From Kosakonia radicincitans DSM 16656 (GTDB taxonomy: Bacteria > Pseudomonadota > Gammaproteobacteria > Enterobacterales > Enterobacteriaceae), in contig NZ_CP018016.1 in assembly GCF_000280495.2 (NCBI RefSeq), positions 558,001 through 622,000 on the forward strand: a stretch of DNA of 64,000 bases. The letters are read 5' to 3'. This document shows positions 62,601 through 64,000 of the stretch, piece by piece. The position numbers were made by a program, and so were the translations under genes. The number at the start of each line of letters is the position of its first letter. Within the stretch, counting starts at the first letter, position 1. The notes under the pieces were generated by a model that saw nothing but the letters and a program-made list of their open reading frames with translations, did not search any database and had not been told where the DNA came from.

Positions 62601-64000
62601 TCAGGCTTTTTCCGCAAGGCCGGGCGCGCGCCACATTGATGTCGTCAGCCCGCTATCGACCAGACCCAGCTGATCGGCATAGATTTTTTGCCACTTCAGC
62701 ATCATGTTGTCGTACAGCTCTCGATGCGCCGGGTTTGGCATGTAGGTCTGGCTCCAGCGCACCAGCCGCTCGCCGGTTGCCGCCATGTCGTCATACAGCC
62801 CGGCACCGAAACCGGCCGCAATTGCGCAGCCCAGCGCAGTGGCCTCTTTCACTTCCGGCACGCGTACCGGCAGGCCGGTAACGTCACTTAAAATCTGGCT
62901 CCACAGCGCCCCTTTTGCGCCGCCGCCAGCGAACACCAGGCTGTCGAATTGCACGCCGGAGAAGCGTGAGATCTGCGCCAGGTTACAGGCCGAGACGATG
63001 GCGGCATTCTCTTCCAGCGCGCGAAACAGCGTGGCTTTATTGCATTTTTCCGCATCGATGGAGAGGTTAATAAACGACGGCGCAGCGTGATACCACTGCT
63101 TAAAATGCATAGCGTCGGAGAAGATTGGCATCACGCCCCACGAACCGGCGGGTACCCGGCTGGCCATCTCTTCCAGCAGGTGATACGCATCGGTGCCGAG
63201 ACGTTCGGCGATCAGCTTCTCTTCCGCGCAGAACGCGTCGCGGAACCAGCGCATGGTCAGCCCGGTAAAAAAGCTGATGGATTCCGCCTGCGCCATGCCG
63301 GGGATCACATGCGGATTCACGCGGATATTCATCTCCGGATCGGTACGCACCTGCGGCAGATTAACCACCTGCTGCCAGAATGTGCCACCGAGCACCGCAG
63401 TTTGCCCGGCGCGAACCACGCCAAGCCCGAGGCAGCCAAGCTGCACATCTCCGCCGCCCATGATCACGGGCGTTCCTTCGCGCAGCCCGCACTCTTGTGC
63501 CGCCTGCTGCGTCACTTCGCCGAGCAGGCTGCCGGTCTCTTTCACCGGCGACAGAAGATCCGCGCGCAGCCCGGCCATATCCAGCAGCTCTGGTCGCCAG
63601 TCGCGGGTGAAGAGATCCAGCATGCCGGTGGTTCCGGCGTTGGAAGGATCGACCGCCAGCCAGCCGGAGAGGCGTGACGCCAGCCAGTCGCTGATCATGG
63701 TCATGGTCGCGGTATCGCGGTAGATATCGGGACGATGGTGCGCCAGCCACAGCAGGCGCGGCATGGCGCTGAGCGCCAGCGTCTGCCCGGAGACGCTGTA
63801 GACTTCGGATTCAAACTGCCAGTCGTGGATCTCTTTGAGCTCAGCCACTTCGTGGCTGGCGCGGGAATCGACATTGGCGCAGGCCCAGATGGCATCACCG
63901 TTGCGATCGTAGAGCACAATGCCTTCACGCATTGAGCAGCAGGCGATGGACTGAATATCGGCACCACTCAGGCCCGCGCTGTCCAGCGCCTTGCGGATGC
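62601..64000 (-). CDS. lsrK: Autoinducer-2 kinase LsrK (5' end outside window)
   Basis: The frame is open to base 64000; about 466 C-terminal residues are present, so roughly 60 N-terminal residues are missing. It is an FGGY carbohydrate kinase that closely matches Lsr[77 protein letters not shown], ending [12 protein letters not shown]. LsrK phosphorylates imported AI-2 (DPD), giving the ligand that releases the repressor LsrR. In E. coli lsrK follows lsrR, divergent from lsrACDBFG, so those genes probably lie beyond the window. Confidence 0.95.
   Translation of the reverse strand, partial: IRKALDSAGLSGADIQSIACCSMREGIVLYDRNGDAIWACANVDSRASHEVAELKEIHDWQFESEVYSVSGQTLALSAMPRLLWLAHHRPDIYRDTATMTMISDWLASRLSGWLAVDPSNAGTTGMLDLFTRDWRPELLDMAGLRADLLSPVKETGSLLGEVTQQAAQECGLREGTPVIMGGGDVQLGCLGLGVVRAGQTAVLGGTFWQQVVNLPQVRTDPEMNIRVNPHVIPGMAQAESISFFTGLTMRWFRDAFCAEEKLIAERLGTDAYHLLEEMASRVPAGSWGVMPIFSDAMHFKQWYHAAPSFINLSIDAEKCNKATLFRALEENAAIVSACNLAQISRFSGVQFDSLVFAGGGAKGALWSQILSDVTGLPVRVPEVKEATALGCAIAAGFGAGLYDDMAATGERLVRWSQTYMPNPAHRELYDNMMLKWQKIYADQLGLVDSGLTTSMWRAPGLAEKA

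Overview
The window is chromosomal DNA from a member of the Enterobacteriaceae, close to the Kosakonia/Klebsiella/Enterobacter group. The evidence is gene order and near-identical protein sequence over long collinear blocks known from Escherichia coli and Salmonella, plus an ERIC element, REP sequences and a typical rnpB. The species cannot be fixed from sequence reading alone. No phage genes, transposases, tRNAs, rRNAs or CRISPR arrays were seen.

Layout. 1-8.1 kb: translation and RNA decay (infB end, rbfA, truB, rpsO, pnp, nlpI, yrbN, deaD). 8.1-21.6 kb: mtr, yhbW, the anaerobic ubiquinone hydroxylation genes ubiV/ubiU/ubiT, yhbS/Q/P/O, yraR, yraQ, dolP, diaA, yraN, lpoA and rsmI. 21.6-28.1 kb: a complete gatYZABCDR operon for galactitol uptake and breakdown through tagatose 1,6-bisphosphate, with an intact GatR repressor. 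28.1-34.5 kb: galactarate/glucarate catabolism (garD divergent from garPLRK). 34.5-35.3 kb: RNase P RNA followed by tandem repeats of its own 3' end. 35.3-42 kb: small membrane and stress genes (yhaL, yhaK, yhaJ, yhaH, yqjG, yqjF, yqjK, yqjE, yqjD, yqjC, mzrA, yqjA). 42.2-47.9 kb: hexuronate catabolism (exuR, exuT, uxaC, uxaA). 48-50.7 kb: ygjV, alx with its Mn/pH-responsive leader, and ygjR; sstT, which sits between ygjV and alx in E. coli, is absent.

50.8-58.6 kb is the accessory part. Where E. coli has ygjQ between ygjR and ygjP, this genome carries about 7.7 kb holding: a PLP aminotransferase (-); a tight five-gene operon (+) encoding a MetQ-like binding protein without a lipobox, a MetN-like ATPase with NIL domain, a MetI-like permease, a divergent LuxS paralogue that keeps every catalytic residue, and a short-chain dehydrogenase; then a TyrB paralogue and a YitT-type membrane protein (-); and an Lrp/AsnC regulator (-). 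The operon reads as an uptake-and-cleavage route for a methionine-like thioether such as S-ribosylhomocysteine. That function is inference.

58.6-64 kb: ygjP, rlmG, fadH, and the 3' part of lsrK (autoinducer-2 kinase) running off the window. The rest of an lsr locus probably lies beyond it, so an AI-2 processing locus appears to sit within 10 kb of a second luxS-like gene.

The sugar-acid blocks work together: exuT/uxaCA feed galacturonate and glucuronate, gar feeds galactarate and glucarate, and gat feeds galactitol into central metabolism. CRP-type and repressor-type sites are visible in their control regions. Such a diet fits a plant- or gut-associated enterobacterium.
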